Assembly: GCF_000772105.1 (NCBI RefSeq)
Contig: NZ_CP009354.1
Coordinates: 2,170,001 to 2,234,000 of the forward strand
Reading direction: 5' to 3'
Length of the DNA: 64,000 bases
From: Vibrio tubiashii ATCC 19109
Lineage (GTDB): Bacteria; Pseudomonadota; Gammaproteobacteria; Enterobacterales; Vibrionaceae
Every line of letters starts with the position of its first letter. Within the stretch, counting starts at the first letter, position 1. The position numbers were made by a program, and so were the translations under genes. The notes under the pieces are model-generated. The model saw only the letters and a program-made list of their open reading frames with translations. It had not been told where the DNA came from and did no database searches. Positions 27,551 through 36,529 of this stretch are shown here, in pieces.

Positions 27551-28294
27551 GTGGAATATGCTGTTTCTTCAGATGCCTTGAAAGGTAAAGTCATACTGGT
27601 GACTGGCGCAGGTGCTGGCATTGGTAAGCAAGCTGCTCTCTCTTATGCTGAGCACGGTGCAACAGTGATTTTACTTGGTCGTACAGTGAAAAAACTGGAA
27701 CAGACTTACGACGAAATTGAAGCGGCGGGATACCCTCAGCCAGCAATTATCCCACTCGATATGAAAGGCGCGACTAAGCAAAACTACCTTGATATGGTTG
27801 ATACCATTGAAGGTCAATGTGGTCGCTTAGATGGCGTTTTACACAACGCAAGCCTACTTGGTGTGATTAGTCCATTCGATCAAATCGGTGAAGATACTTA
27901 TGACGATATTATGCAGGTCAACGTCAAGGCTCAGTTCCTGATGACTCAAGCATTGCTGCCTCTACTGCATAAATCTGAAGACGCGCGTATTGTCTTTACT
28001 TCATCAACGGTTGGTCACAGTGGTCGTGCCTTCTGGGGTACTTATGCTATGTCGAAATTTGCCACTGAAGGCATGATGCAGATCCTTGCTGATGAGCTTA
28101 GCGATACCACAATCCGCGTCAATGCGATTAACCCTGGCGCAACTCGTACAGGTATGCGTGCTAAAGCTTACCCTGCTGAAGATGCAGACTTGCTCAAAAC
28201 ACCACAGGATATTATGCCTCTCTACCTTTACCTGATGGCACCAGAAGGTAAAGCAGTCAATGGCGAGTGTATCGATGCTCAGCCTAAAAAATAG
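27551..28294 (+). CDS. yciK: YciK-family short-chain oxidoreductase
   Basis: A 247-aa Rossmann-fold short-chain dehydrogenase with the NAD(P) motif VTGAGAGIGKQAA, LHNASLLG in place of NNAG, and the catalytic S-Y-K in FTSSTVGHSGRAFWGTYAMSK. The physiological substrate of YciK is not known. The start is GTG with AAGGA nine bases upstream. It is divergent from sohB. A strong terminator follows. Confidence 0.9.
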   Translation: MEYAVSSDALKGKVILVTGAGAGIGKQAALSYAEHGATVILLGRTVKKLEQTYDEIEAAGYPQPAIIPLDMKGATKQNYLDMVDTIEGQCGRLDGVLHNASLLGVISPFDQIGEDTYDDIMQVNVKAQFLMTQALLPLLHKSEDARIVFTSSTVGHSGRAFWGTYAMSKFATEGMMQILADELSDTTIRVNAINPGATRTGMRAKAYPAEDADLLKTPQDIMPLYLYLMAPEGKAVNGECIDAQPKK

Positions 28295-28330
28295 CTCCTA
28301 ATTTCTAGGTGACAAACCCCAATAAAATTC

Positions 28331-28372
28331 AACGCCTTGTGTTTTCAAAATAGAAACACAAGGCGTTTTTTT
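28331..28372 (+). terminator. terminator of yciK
   Basis: A 14-bp perfect stem (AACGCCTTGTGTTT, 28331-28344; AAACACAAGGCGTT, 28354-28367) followed by a T run. Confidence 0.92.
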
Positions 28373-28420
28373 ATCCATTCGATCTTTCATCCCCTTGCCG
28401 ATAATTAATAATAATTTATA

Positions 28421-28436
28421 CTGTATATATATACAG
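28421..28436. promoter_or_regulatory. LexA (SOS) box
   Basis: CTGTATATATATACAG is a perfect 16-bp palindrome fitting the gammaproteobacterial LexA consensus CTGT-N8-ACAG. It ends 10 bp before the imuA ATG and so overlaps the translation leader and likely the promoter, allowing tight repression of the whole cassette. Confidence 0.93.
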
Positions 28437-28446
28437 GTATTTTGTT

Positions 28447-29124
28447 ATGTATGAATTAATCGAACATCTTAAGCAAAAACAATGGCTTTGGTCGGGTTCT
28501 CAAACACCTGACAGCGGAGACTACTACTCAACTGGGCATGATCTTTTGGATCAAAAGCTTGAAGGCGGCTTTCCTAAGCATGGGGTTGTCGAACTGCAAG
28601 GTGCCTCCAGTATTGGTGAATTACGCCTACTTTTGCCGCACCTAAAAAACACCAGCCAAGAGAGGTTATCTGTTTTCATTCAACCTCCTGGTTACCTGTG
28701 TGCTGAGCAGCTTAATAATGAAGGTTTAGATAACAATAAAGTCCTACTCATCTACCCACAAAATGATAAAGAGGCACTTTGGGCTGCCGAACAATGTTTA
28801 CGCAGCGGTGCATGCAGCAATGTATTGCTTTGGCATCCCGAATTAGAAGTTCATCAAGCAAGACGCCTACAGGTTGCCAGCGAACATGGAAACTGCCTGC
28901 ACTTTATCTTTAAAATGGCCAAAAAAAGTCTGTTTTCACTGCCTGTCAGTTTAAGTATGACACTCCTTCCACACGCGTTGGGAGTAGAAATTACCATCAC
29001 CAAACGTAAAGGTGGTTGGCCTCAAGGCAGCTTTGTGATTGATATGAGTGCAGCTTGGCCTAGCCTTACGTTGCAACCTAAACCGCCTGTAATTATCCCT
29101 TTCCCAATTCGTCAGCAAGGGTAG
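28447..29124 (+). CDS. imuA: ImuA, translesion-synthesis accessory protein
   Basis: First gene of the SOS mutagenesis cassette. The 225-aa RecA/SulA-like protein (GHDLLDQKLEGGFPKHGVVELQG, VFIQPPGYLC) is thought to take part in error-prone repair with ImuB and DnaE2; its exact role is unsettled. The RecA-type Walker A is degenerate (GASSIGELRLLL). It is preceded by a perfect LexA box and separated from imuB by 2 bp. Confidence 0.88.
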   Translation: MYELIEHLKQKQWLWSGSQTPDSGDYYSTGHDLLDQKLEGGFPKHGVVELQGASSIGELRLLLPHLKNTSQERLSVFIQPPGYLCAEQLNNEGLDNNKVLLIYPQNDKEALWAAEQCLRSGACSNVLLWHPELEVHQARRLQVASEHGNCLHFIFKMAKKSLFSLPVSLSMTLLPHALGVEITITKRKGGWPQGSFVIDMSAAWPSLTLQPKPPVIIPFPIRQQG

Positions 29125-29126
29125 TT

Positions 29127-30527
29127 ATGCAAAGCTGGATCTACCTACACTTTCCAACTCTACAACTTGATGCACTTTTCTCAGAGCAGGCATCTTTACC
29201 ACTGGCGATTGTTGAATCTAAGCGCTTTAAGATCGTCCAATGTAATGAGATCGCCCGTCAACAAGGGGTACAAACGGGCATGGGGTTAGGCAGCGCTAGT
29301 GCGATGTGTCACCAGCTTCAAGTTCACCCTTATGATGAAAAGGTTGAGCAGCAAACTCTGCTTGATATTGCCCAGTGGCTATATATGGTCACCTCAGATA
29401 TTTGTCTGTTGCCACCGCAAGGCGTGTTACTCAAAGCCACCAATATGTTGTCACTCTACGGTGGGCTAGAACCCTATTGGCAACGCGTTTCACAGCATTT
29501 AACGCAACTTCAGCTTAACTACTCTTATTCGAGCGGCTTCTCTCCTTTCTCGGCTATCGCCTTAGGAAAAGCCAATGCTGCGCTACTGACTCTAGAGAAA
29601 GAGCAACTTATCAAGATCATCAAGCCTTTTCCTCTTACGGCAACCGAGCTTGATAACAAGACGGTGGAAAAGCTCCAGCGGGTTGGCATCACAACACTAA
29701 GCGACTTGCTCGATATCCCAATCAAAGATCTCGCTCGCCGCTTTGATATTGATTTGGTCAACTATGTTGGCAAATTGATGGGACAGTTTAAGCACCCTAT
29801 TGATTTCTACCACCCACCAGAGCACTTCGAAAACTATCAAGAGTTGCTCTTTGATATTGAAAACATTCAGTGGCTAGAAAAACCGCTCGCTAAACTACTC
29901 ACCAAGCTAGAATGGTTTCTGACACTACGTAACCAAGTTGGCTATGAGTTAGAGCTGATCTTACATCAAAGAGACAAAGACGATGCGTCGGTGACATTTT
30001 ACTCTGCCAGTGGCGATTACCTTGCCACTCGTTGGATGACGTTCTGCCAGTTAACAATGGAATCATTAAAGCTCGATGCTCCCGTGCAGGGGCTGACGCT
30101 GCGTTTGATTCGCAGTGGAGAGCTTGAGTCCACCAGCGCAGACCTATTTAAAGGCTTTCAAGGCGAGCAAACTGAGTTAGAGCTAATTGGCTTACTACAG
30201 GCAAAATTGGGCAAAGATAAGGTGCGTAAAGTGGCGCATAGTCACGACCCTCGTCCAGAAAAAGCCACCTTTCTCTGTGACCCTACCCTGCCTATTCCAA
30301 CCAAGGCAGCAAGCCAAAGACTGCGACCGAATATTGTTTTGCCTGCGCCAGAACCTTTACAAGAGAAAGTCTCCATCATGCAAGGCCCTGAACGCTTCGT
30401 AACAGGCTGGTGGGACGGTGATGATATGACCCGCGATTACTTTGTCGCTCGTAGTGAGCAAGGGCGCTGGTTATGGGTATTTCGTAATCAAGACAAGCAC
30501 TGGTTTGTCCATGGATTGTTTTGTTAG
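29127..30527 (+). CDS. imuB: ImuB, inactive Y-family polymerase adaptor
   Basis: A 466-aa Y-family homologue that links DnaE2 to the sliding clamp. The usual catalytic acids are absent: the first motif reads YLHFPTLQLDA rather than F-x-D-x-D, and the SxDE position reads ATNMLSLYGG. This loss is characteristic of ImuB. Palm, fingers and little-finger regions are present, and a helix-hairpin-helix (VEKLQRVGITTLSDLLDIP) lies near residue 185. It sits between imuA (2 bp) and dnaE2 (about 15 bp). Confidence 0.92.
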   Translation: MQSWIYLHFPTLQLDALFSEQASLPLAIVESKRFKIVQCNEIARQQGVQTGMGLGSASAMCHQLQVHPYDEKVEQQTLLDIAQWLYMVTSDICLLPPQGVLLKATNMLSLYGGLEPYWQRVSQHLTQLQLNYSYSSGFSPFSAIALGKANAALLTLEKEQLIKIIKPFPLTATELDNKTVEKLQRVGITTLSDLLDIPIKDLARRFDIDLVNYVGKLMGQFKHPIDFYHPPEHFENYQELLFDIENIQWLEKPLAKLLTKLEWFLTLRNQVGYELELILHQRDKDDASVTFYSASGDYLATRWMTFCQLTMESLKLDAPVQGLTLRLIRSGELESTSADLFKGFQGEQTELELIGLLQAKLGKDKVRKVAHSHDPRPEKATFLCDPTLPIPTKAASQRLRPNIVLPAPEPLQEKVSIMQGPERFVTGWWDGDDMTRDYFVARSEQGRWLWVFRNQDKHWFVHGLFC

Positions 30528-30542
30528 TCCGGAGCGAATGTG

Positions 30543-33500
30543 ATGTCTTACGCTGAGCTTTTTTGTCAAAGTAACTTCTCTTTTCTCACTGGCGCCTCAC
30601 ATGCTGAAGAGCTGATCTTGCAAGCAGATTTTCTGCGTTATCACTCCTTAGCGATCACAGATGAATGCTCAGTTGCTGGTGTGGTACGTGCTTACACGGC
30701 AAGCAAGAAGCATGAGCTTAATATTGAGCTTATTGTCGGCAGTATGTTCTGGCTTAACCAAGAGTGTCAGGTCGTGTTGTTGTGCCCAAACCGAGAGGCT
30801 TACGCTGAGCTCTGCCGTATCATCACCAATGCGAGAAGGCGTTCCGAGAAAGGCAGCTATCAACTTTCTGAATGGGACTTAATGTCTGCCAAGCACTGCC
30901 TCATTCTCTGGTTACCCAGTCATACATCCAGTGACCATAAATGGGGAAACTGGCTTGCTCAGCATCATCAACACCGACTGTGGCTAGGTATTCAGCGTCA
31001 CCTCAAATCTGATGATAAGCGATACCTTGAGCACTGTGAGCAACTCGCTCAAGAGATACAACTACCGATTAGCGCCTGCGGTGGCGTGCTCATGCATACT
31101 GCAACCCGTTTGCCTCTACAGCATACGCTGACCGCTATTCAGTCCGGTTGTAGCGTTAATGAATTAGGCGAACAGCGACTAACCAATACAGAGAGAAGCC
31201 TGCGTAGTCAGGAAAAACTCGCCAAGCTATTTAAACTTGAATGGCTGCAAGAGAGCGTAAAAATCGCCGAGCGCTGCGAATTTAGCTTAGGCCATCTGCA
31301 ATACGAATACCCTAGCGAGCTGGTTCCCGATGGCTATACTCCAATGAGCTACCTCACCGCTTTGGTCGAATATGGCAAGAAACTGCGCTTTCCTGAAGGC
31401 GTTCCAAGCGATATTCAGGCAACAATAGACAAAGAACTTAAGCTGATTGATGAGCTTAACTACCCGTTTTATTTTCTCACCATCCACGACATTGTGATGT
31501 TCGCTAAACGTCGCCGAATCCTCTACCAAGGGCGCGGTTCTGCGGCCAACTCCGTGGTGTGTTATTGCCTTGAAATCACCTCTGTAGACCCTAGACAAAT
31601 TTCAGTGCTATTCGAGCGATTTATCAGTGCCGAACGCGATGAGCCGCCCGATATTGATGTCGATTTTGAGCATGAACGCCGTGAAGAAGTCATCCAGTAC
31701 ATTTACCAAAAGTATGGTCGAGAGCGTGCGGCTCTAGCAGCAACCGTGATCTCTTATCGCTTCAAAAGCGCGGTGCGTGATGTGGGCAAAGCGCTAGGCA
31801 TTGAAGAGAGTCAGCTCGATTACTTTATTAAAAATGTTAATCGCCGTGACCGAGCACTTGGTTGGCAAGCTCAAATCGTCGAACTCGGGCTACAGCCTGA
31901 TTCTCTCAAAGGCGAACAGTTCATTAATCTAGTTAACGAGATTCTTGGCTTTCCGCGTCACCTTTCACAGCATGTCGGCGGTTTTATCATTGCTGCAGGG
32001 CCTTTGTATGAGCTAGTTCCAGTTGAAAATGCGTCAATGCCCGATCGCACCGTCATTCAATGGGATAAGGACGATCTCGAATCTCTCAAACTGCTTAAAG
32101 TCGATGTACTGGCTTTAGGCATGCTCACGGCTATTCGTAAATGCTTTGATTTAGTGCAGCGTCTGCATAACCAAACACTAACGATTGCTGAGATTACTCG
32201 CCGCCAAGATGACGAGCAGGTGTATAAGATGATCCAACGTGCAGACACGGTCGGCGTGTTTCAAATAGAGTCACGAGCGCAGATGAGCATGCTGCCACGC
32301 TTAAAACCCGCCACTTACTATGACTTAGTGATTCAAATCGCCATTGTCCGCCCAGGCCCGATTCAGGGGGACATGGTGCACCCATTTCTGAAGCGGAGAA
32401 ATGGAGAAGAAGCGGTCGATTACCCTTCCGAAGAGGTTCGTGCCGTGCTAGAGCGCACCCTTGGCGTACCTATTTTCCAAGAACAAGTGATCAAGATAGC
32501 CATGGTTGCTGCCGGTTTTAGTGGCGGTGAAGCGGATCAACTGCGCCGAGCGATGGCAGCTTGGAAAAAGAGTGGCGACCTAGTCAAATTTAAAACCAAG
32601 CTGGTAGAAGGTATGCTCAGCCGTGGCTATCAACTGGAGTTTGCTGAACGCATCTTTGACCAAATCTTAGGCTTTGGTGAATATGGCTTTCCAGAAAGTC
32701 ATTCCGCTTCCTTTGCCGTGCTCGCGTATTGCTCCGCCTGGCTCAAACACTATTACCCTGAAGCCTTTTATACTTCACTGCTCAATAGCCTACCGATGGG
32801 TTTTTATAGCGCCTCACAGCTTGTACAGGATGCGCGGCGACATAAGGTCATCGTGTTACCTGTTTGCGTTAATGCTTCCATGTACGACCACCAAGTTGTC
32901 CATCAGCAAGGTAAATTGGCGATCCGATTGGGTTTAAGACAAGTGAAAGGACTCAGTCAGCAGAGCGCACAACAACTATTACACGCCAGAGACAAAGGCC
33001 AATTTACCCATGCAGGGCAAATCAAACATATCGGTTTATCCAAGCGAGATGTCGAATTGCTCGCCTCAGCCAATGCCATGCATTCACTTAGCCACAATCG
33101 TTATCAGACCCGCTGGGCAATGATGGATTCGCTTTCGGACTTACCTCTGTTTCAAGACATCGAAGAGCCTGAAAGCCAAGTTATTGCCACTCCCTCAGAG
33201 AGCCAAACATTACTTGAAGATTATGCTGCCACTGGATTGTCACTCGCTAAACACCCTGTCACTTTGCTCGATGACGCCGGTGAGTTGGGGCGATTTACGC
33301 GAATGAAAGATTTGGTGCAAAAAGATCACCAATCTTTAGTCACTGTGACTGGCGTTGTGACTGGAAAACAAGCGCCGGGGACGGCTGCTGGCGTGACATT
33401 TTTCACGCTAGAAGATGATACTGGCAACATCAACGTCGTGGTGTGGAAAGCAACGGCTCGGGCGCAAAAGGAAGCTTATCTCACAGCCAAGATCTTGCAA

Positions 33501-33614
33501 GTCAAAGGGATTTTGGAAAAAGAAGGCGAGGTTCATCATGTGATTGCAGGAAGGCTGATTGATATGACAGATAAACTGCAAGGGCTCAGAAGTAAATCTC
33601 GCGACTTTCACTAG
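30543..33614 (+). CDS. dnaE2: error-prone DNA polymerase III alpha subunit DnaE2 (ImuC)
   Basis: Error-prone replicative-type polymerase for damage-induced mutagenesis. The protein of about 1023 aa has an N-terminal PHP domain (ELFCQSNFSFLTGASHAEEL, LAITDECSVAG), a C-family palm with the metal-binding PDIDVDFEHERREEV, GRGSAANSVVCYCL, and a C-terminal OB fold (VTVTGVVTGKQAPGTA...VVWKATA). The ATG at 30543 has GGAG eight bases upstream; a GTG one codon earlier is also open. It lacks the long clamp-binding tail of DnaE1. Confidence 0.95.
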   Translation: MSYAELFCQSNFSFLTGASHAEELILQADFLRYHSLAITDECSVAGVVRAYTASKKHELNIELIVGSMFWLNQECQVVLLCPNREAYAELCRIITNARRRSEKGSYQLSEWDLMSAKHCLILWLPSHTSSDHKWGNWLAQHHQHRLWLGIQRHLKSDDKRYLEHCEQLAQEIQLPISACGGVLMHTATRLPLQHTLTAIQSGCSVNELGEQRLTNTERSLRSQEKLAKLFKLEWLQESVKIAERCEFSLGHLQYEYPSELVPDGYTPMSYLTALVEYGKKLRFPEGVPSDIQATIDKELKLIDELNYPFYFLTIHDIVMFAKRRRILYQGRGSAANSVVCYCLEITSVDPRQISVLFERFISAERDEPPDIDVDFEHERREEVIQYIYQKYGRERAALAATVISYRFKSAVRDVGKALGIEESQLDYFIKNVNRRDRALGWQAQIVELGLQPDSLKGEQFINLVNEILGFPRHLSQHVGGFIIAAGPLYELVPVENASMPDRTVIQWDKDDLESLKLLKVDVLALGMLTAIRKCFDLVQRLHNQTLTIAEITRRQDDEQVYKMIQRADTVGVFQIESRAQMSMLPRLKPATYYDLVIQIAIVRPGPIQGDMVHPFLKRRNGEEAVDYPSEEVRAVLERTLGVPIFQEQVIKIAMVAAGFSGGEADQLRRAMAAWKKSGDLVKFKTKLVEGMLSRGYQLEFAERIFDQILGFGEYGFPESHSASFAVLAYCSAWLKHYYPEAFYTSLLNSLPMGFYSASQLVQDARRHKVIVLPVCVNASMYDHQVVHQQGKLAIRLGLRQVKGLSQQSAQQLLHARDKGQFTHAGQIKHIGLSKRDVELLASANAMHSLSHNRYQTRWAMMDSLSDLPLFQDIEEPESQVIATPSESQTLLEDYAATGLSLAKHPVTLLDDAGELGRFTRMKDLVQKDHQSLVTVTGVVTGKQAPGTAAGVTFFTLEDDTGNINVVVWKATARAQKEAYLTAKILQVKGILEKEGEVHHVIAGRLIDMTDKLQGLRSKSRDFH

Positions 33615-33627
33615 AGCGATAAAAGCA

Positions 33628-33653
33628 AAAAGGGAGCGAAGGCTCCCTTTTGA
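33628..33653 (+). terminator. terminator of the imuA-imuB-dnaE2 operon
   Basis: A 10-bp stem (AAAAGGGAGC, 33628-33637; GCTCCCTTTT, 33642-33651) with a GAAG loop. Confidence 0.85.
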
Positions 33654-33668
33654 ATTAACGCTGACAAG

Positions 33669-33797
33669 TTACAACTCGTCTTCAGCTTCCATACTTCTTT
33701 TCTTGTATTCCCTGTACAGTAACATGCATAAGGTCATAACAACCTTAGACGTAAACCATATCATGAATAGAAACAACCTTAAGATTCTGATGAACAG
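33669..33797 (-). CDS. possible small membrane protein downstream of cheV
   Basis: A short open frame with a hydrophobic half followed by a charged tail (LYREYKKRSMEAEDEL). With an ATG at 33764 it encodes 31 aa; with a CTG at 33797 it encodes 42 aa and one good membrane segment (FIRILRLFLFMIWF, then VVMTLCMLL). The in-frame upstream stop is at about 33805. No strong ribosome site is visible for either start. The hydrophobic pattern extends upstream of the ATG, which suggests the longer reading. No family recognised; it may be chance. Confidence 0.35.
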   Translation of the reverse strand: MFIRILRLFLFMIWFTSKVVMTLCMLLYREYKKRSMEAEDEL

Positions 33798-33898
33798 TTG
33801 TATTTAATCGTTCTAGTCATTTCGCACTGCAAAATAACTTGGTTACTATAACAGCAATGCAATGAATAAGCATCAGCAATAAGTGTTAACAAGTATTA

Positions 33899-34843
33899 TC
33901 AGGATAATATATCTCTTAATCGATCCTGAGCGACCTCTACAAGCAAGTCTGGCTGGAATTTCGAGATAAAGCGATCACAGCCTACCTTCTCTACCATAGC
34001 CTCATTAAAGCTGCCACTCAGTGACGTATTGAGAGTGATATAGAGGTCTTTCATTCTAGGGTCTGAGCGCACTTCATGCGTCAACTTATAACCATCCATT
34101 TCTGGCATTTCGGCATCGGTGATCATAAGTAGCAACTCTTCGACCACATTCTTCCCTTCATCACTCCAAGACTTAAGCAAATTCAAAGCTTCAAGCCCAT
34201 CTCGACACTCAATGATGTTAAGCCCCAACTGAGAAAGCGTGCCCTTCACCTGAGAGCGGGCTGTTGAAGAATCATCAACAATAAGGACATTACGTCCTAC
34301 CATCTCATTGACTAAGTTGTTGTCTAAAACGCCTTCAGAAATTGAAATATCGTAATCAATAATCTGTGCGAGTACCTTCTCTACATCAATAATTTCGACA
34401 ATTTCAGAGCCTTTGCCGTCTTTAATTTGCGTAATTGCAGTGAGATAGTTCGCTCTTCCTGCTGTTTTCGGCGGCGGCTGGATCTCTGTCCACGCAGTAT
34501 TGATGATGTTTCGAACCTGACCCACAAGAAAACCCTGAACGGTACGATTGTACTCAGTGATGATTAGGTTCTCTTCTTGGTTATCTAGGCGAGATGGCGG
34601 AAAACCGATTGCAGCACGTAAATCAATCACAGGAACAGAAACGCCACGTAAAGAGGCAACACCAGTGATATGGTGGTGAGAGCCTGGCATTTTAGTCAGT
34701 GGTGGAACTTTAATGACCTCACGCACTTTAAATACGTTGATGGCGAAGACCTGTCGGCTATTCAAACTAAACAGCAACAACTCTAAACGGTTTTCACCGA
34801 CAAGGTTAGTTCGCTGATCGACGGTATTTAATACTCCAGACAT
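33899..34843 (-). CDS. cheV: chemotaxis coupling protein CheV
   Basis: Couples chemoreceptors to CheA and adapts the signal. The 314-aa protein has an N-terminal CheW-like domain (about residues 20-165, ENRLELLLFSLNSRQVFAINVFKVREV) and a C-terminal receiver domain (about 190-310) with the acidic pocket LIVDDSSTARSQ and phospho-aspartate in MITDAEMPEMDGYKL. The frame extends 30 bases upstream, but the ATG at 34843 has GGGAAG before it. It lies downstream of mlc on the same strand with a terminator between them. Confidence 0.94.
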   Translation of the reverse strand: MSGVLNTVDQRTNLVGENRLELLLFSLNSRQVFAINVFKVREVIKVPPLTKMPGSHHHITGVASLRGVSVPVIDLRAAIGFPPSRLDNQEENLIITEYNRTVQGFLVGQVRNIINTAWTEIQPPPKTAGRANYLTAITQIKDGKGSEIVEIIDVEKVLAQIIDYDISISEGVLDNNLVNEMVGRNVLIVDDSSTARSQVKGTLSQLGLNIIECRDGLEALNLLKSWSDEGKNVVEELLLMITDAEMPEMDGYKLTHEVRSDPRMKDLYITLNTSLSGSFNEAMVEKVGCDRFISKFQPDLLVEVAQDRLRDILS

Positions 34844-34904
34844 ACTGCTTCCCAACAAATGTGTATATAACAAAAGTAGTCTATAGCAAGACTAAGATAA
34901 AAAT

Positions 34905-34937
34905 AAACCCATATATCATTCAAGATTATATGGGTTT
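34905..34937 (-). terminator. terminator of mlc
   Basis: AAACCCATAT (34905-34914) pairs with ATATGGGTTT (34928-34937). On the minus strand the stem is followed by TTTATTTTT, separating mlc from cheV. Confidence 0.8.
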
Positions 34938-34974
34938 ACTAGAAAGATAAAGGAGAGCGACAGCTCAGAAAACA

Positions 34975-36192
34975 CTATCCTTCAATTACTTTCATCAATA
35001 GCAGGCCGTCATACAAGGCTTGCTTAATCAAAGCAGCACCAGGCATAGTGGCTTGTTTGTAGAAACGCGACTCCACCAGCTCTAAGTCTTGATGGTAAAC
35101 GGGTAAGCACTGCTCTTCGATACAAGTCTGAATAGCTGGATAGAGCACCTCTTTGGCCTGATTAATCGCACCGCCGATCAACACCTTCTCAGGGTTAAAC
35201 AGGTTAATCACAATCGCAATGGCCGAGCCAAGATAACCACCCAGCTTTTCAATTACGTTAACCGCTAATGGATCGCCATTCGCCGCCGCTTCACAAATAT
35301 CTTCTACCGAAATTTCTTCAATTTCAGCCAATGATGACGCCTCTCCTTGAGCAATTCGTTCAGCGACCTCATTTCGAATCGCTTGCGAACTGGCGACGGT
35401 TTCCAAACAACCTCGGTTACCACAGTGGCACTGCTTACCATTCGGATCGATTTGGATATGCCCGAGTTCACCAATATTGCCGTGGCGACCTTGCAGAACG
35501 CGGCCATCAAGAATAATACCTGCACCTAAACCATGGTGGATGGAAATAAGTACCGAGTTTTCGTTTTCTTGTGAATGCCCAAATAGGCGCTCTGCTAATG
35601 CCCAAGCGCGCGTATCGTTAGCAATAAAGACCGGAAGACCTGTCGCTTTGTAGATCTCAGGGCCAAGGGGTAGATTCTCTACATTGTAGTGAGGCATTTG
35701 CAATACAACCCCACTTTCTGAGTTAACCAAGCCAGGCAGCGTAATCGCAATACTGGTCACGCGGTCAAGTTGCTCTGAGTAGGTTTGAAAAAACTCATCG
35801 ATTTCATGCAATAGGCGGGCTAATACATCATCTTGGTCGACTTCATGGATATCAATCTTGGTATCAATCAGTACATCACCACCAAGTTCGTGCAGTGCAA
35901 TCGTCAGATATCCGCGCCCCAGACGCATCGACAAAAACTGCCAACCTTCGTTATTCACTTGCAGACCGACAGCAGGACGGCCACGGCTGGTCGCTTCCTG
36001 AACCGTCGTTTCATGAATAAGGTGTGCCTCAATCAGCTCTCGGGTAATTTTGGTGATACTTGCAGGCGCAAGCTCACTCTGTTTCGAGAGATCGATACGA
36101 GAAATTGGGCCTTTTTGATCAATGAGTTTATATACACGGCCAGCATTGACCTGCTTGATATGATCAATATGGCCAGGTTGAGCCATGTACAT
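34975..36192 (-). CDS. mlc: glucose-responsive repressor Mlc (ROK family)
   Basis: Represses PTS and other sugar genes; in E. coli it is released when unphosphorylated PtsG captures it. The 405-aa protein has a winged helix (ISRIDLSKQSELAPASITKIT), a ROK domain, and the zinc-site signature GNIGELGHIQIDPNGKQCHCGNRGCLE. It aligns well along its whole length with E. coli Mlc, including the N-terminal QPGHIDHIKQVNAG. GGAG lies before the ATG. It is divergent from pykA, and ptsG lies 5 kb away. Confidence 0.92.
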   Translation of the reverse strand: MYMAQPGHIDHIKQVNAGRVYKLIDQKGPISRIDLSKQSELAPASITKITRELIEAHLIHETTVQEATSRGRPAVGLQVNNEGWQFLSMRLGRGYLTIALHELGGDVLIDTKIDIHEVDQDDVLARLLHEIDEFFQTYSEQLDRVTSIAITLPGLVNSESGVVLQMPHYNVENLPLGPEIYKATGLPVFIANDTRAWALAERLFGHSQENENSVLISIHHGLGAGIILDGRVLQGRHGNIGELGHIQIDPNGKQCHCGNRGCLETVASSQAIRNEVAERIAQGEASSLAEIEEISVEDICEAAANGDPLAVNVIEKLGGYLGSAIAIVINLFNPEKVLIGGAINQAKEVLYPAIQTCIEEQCLPVYHQDLELVESRFYKQATMPGAALIKQALYDGLLLMKVIEG

Positions 36193-36227
36193 GGAGTGCT
36201 CCGAATATCAACAACCTGGTAATTTTT

Positions 36228-36243
36228 TTACTTTGCGAAGTAA
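36228..36243. promoter_or_regulatory. inverted repeat, candidate Mlc autoregulatory operator
   Basis: TTACTT-TGCG-AAGTAA lies 36 bp upstream of the mlc start within a T-rich stretch. The layout resembles Mlc/NagC operators, which are AT-rich inverted repeats with a CG-containing centre, and E. coli Mlc represses itself. Assignment is inference. Confidence 0.4.
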
Positions 36244-36267
36244 TTGTGAAGAGCTTTGATAGATTGC

Positions 36268-36283
36268 CGTGACAAGTGTCACG
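36268..36283. promoter_or_regulatory. CRP-like palindrome
   Basis: CGTGACAAGTGTCACG has seven-base complementary arms and contains the CRP core GTGA-N6-TCAC. It lies 76 bp upstream of mlc and 247 bp upstream of pykA, so it more likely serves mlc. Confidence 0.55.
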
Positions 36284-36529
36284 TATAAACATGTTTGTTT
36301 GTGTACCTAATCAAATAGCGAAGGATTTATCACAAATCCATTCCTATTTTTTTGCATTAATAAATATGTCTTCCATCACCTTTTCAAAGGCGCACATAAG
36401 AATGTCATCTGAATTATCAGCACAGATGCTACGCCAGTATATACTTAATGCTAATGCATTTAGGAATGGAAACCGAATCATAGCCGCTCCCAATTTTATC
36501 TGGCGGCAATATCAATCAAGGAGATCCGA

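Larger units (their letters stand above)
36193..36529. promoter_or_regulatory. divergent control region between mlc and pykA
   Basis: This 337-bp stretch has no convincing gene. It holds a 16-bp inverted repeat next to mlc (36228-36243), a palindromic CRP-like site (36268-36283), a -10-like TATACT (36440-36445), a degenerate Cra-like stretch TGGAAACCGAATCA (36467-36480) and the strong pykA ribosome site AAGGAGATCCGA. The Cra match is weak and based on E. coli pyk control. Confidence 0.5.
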
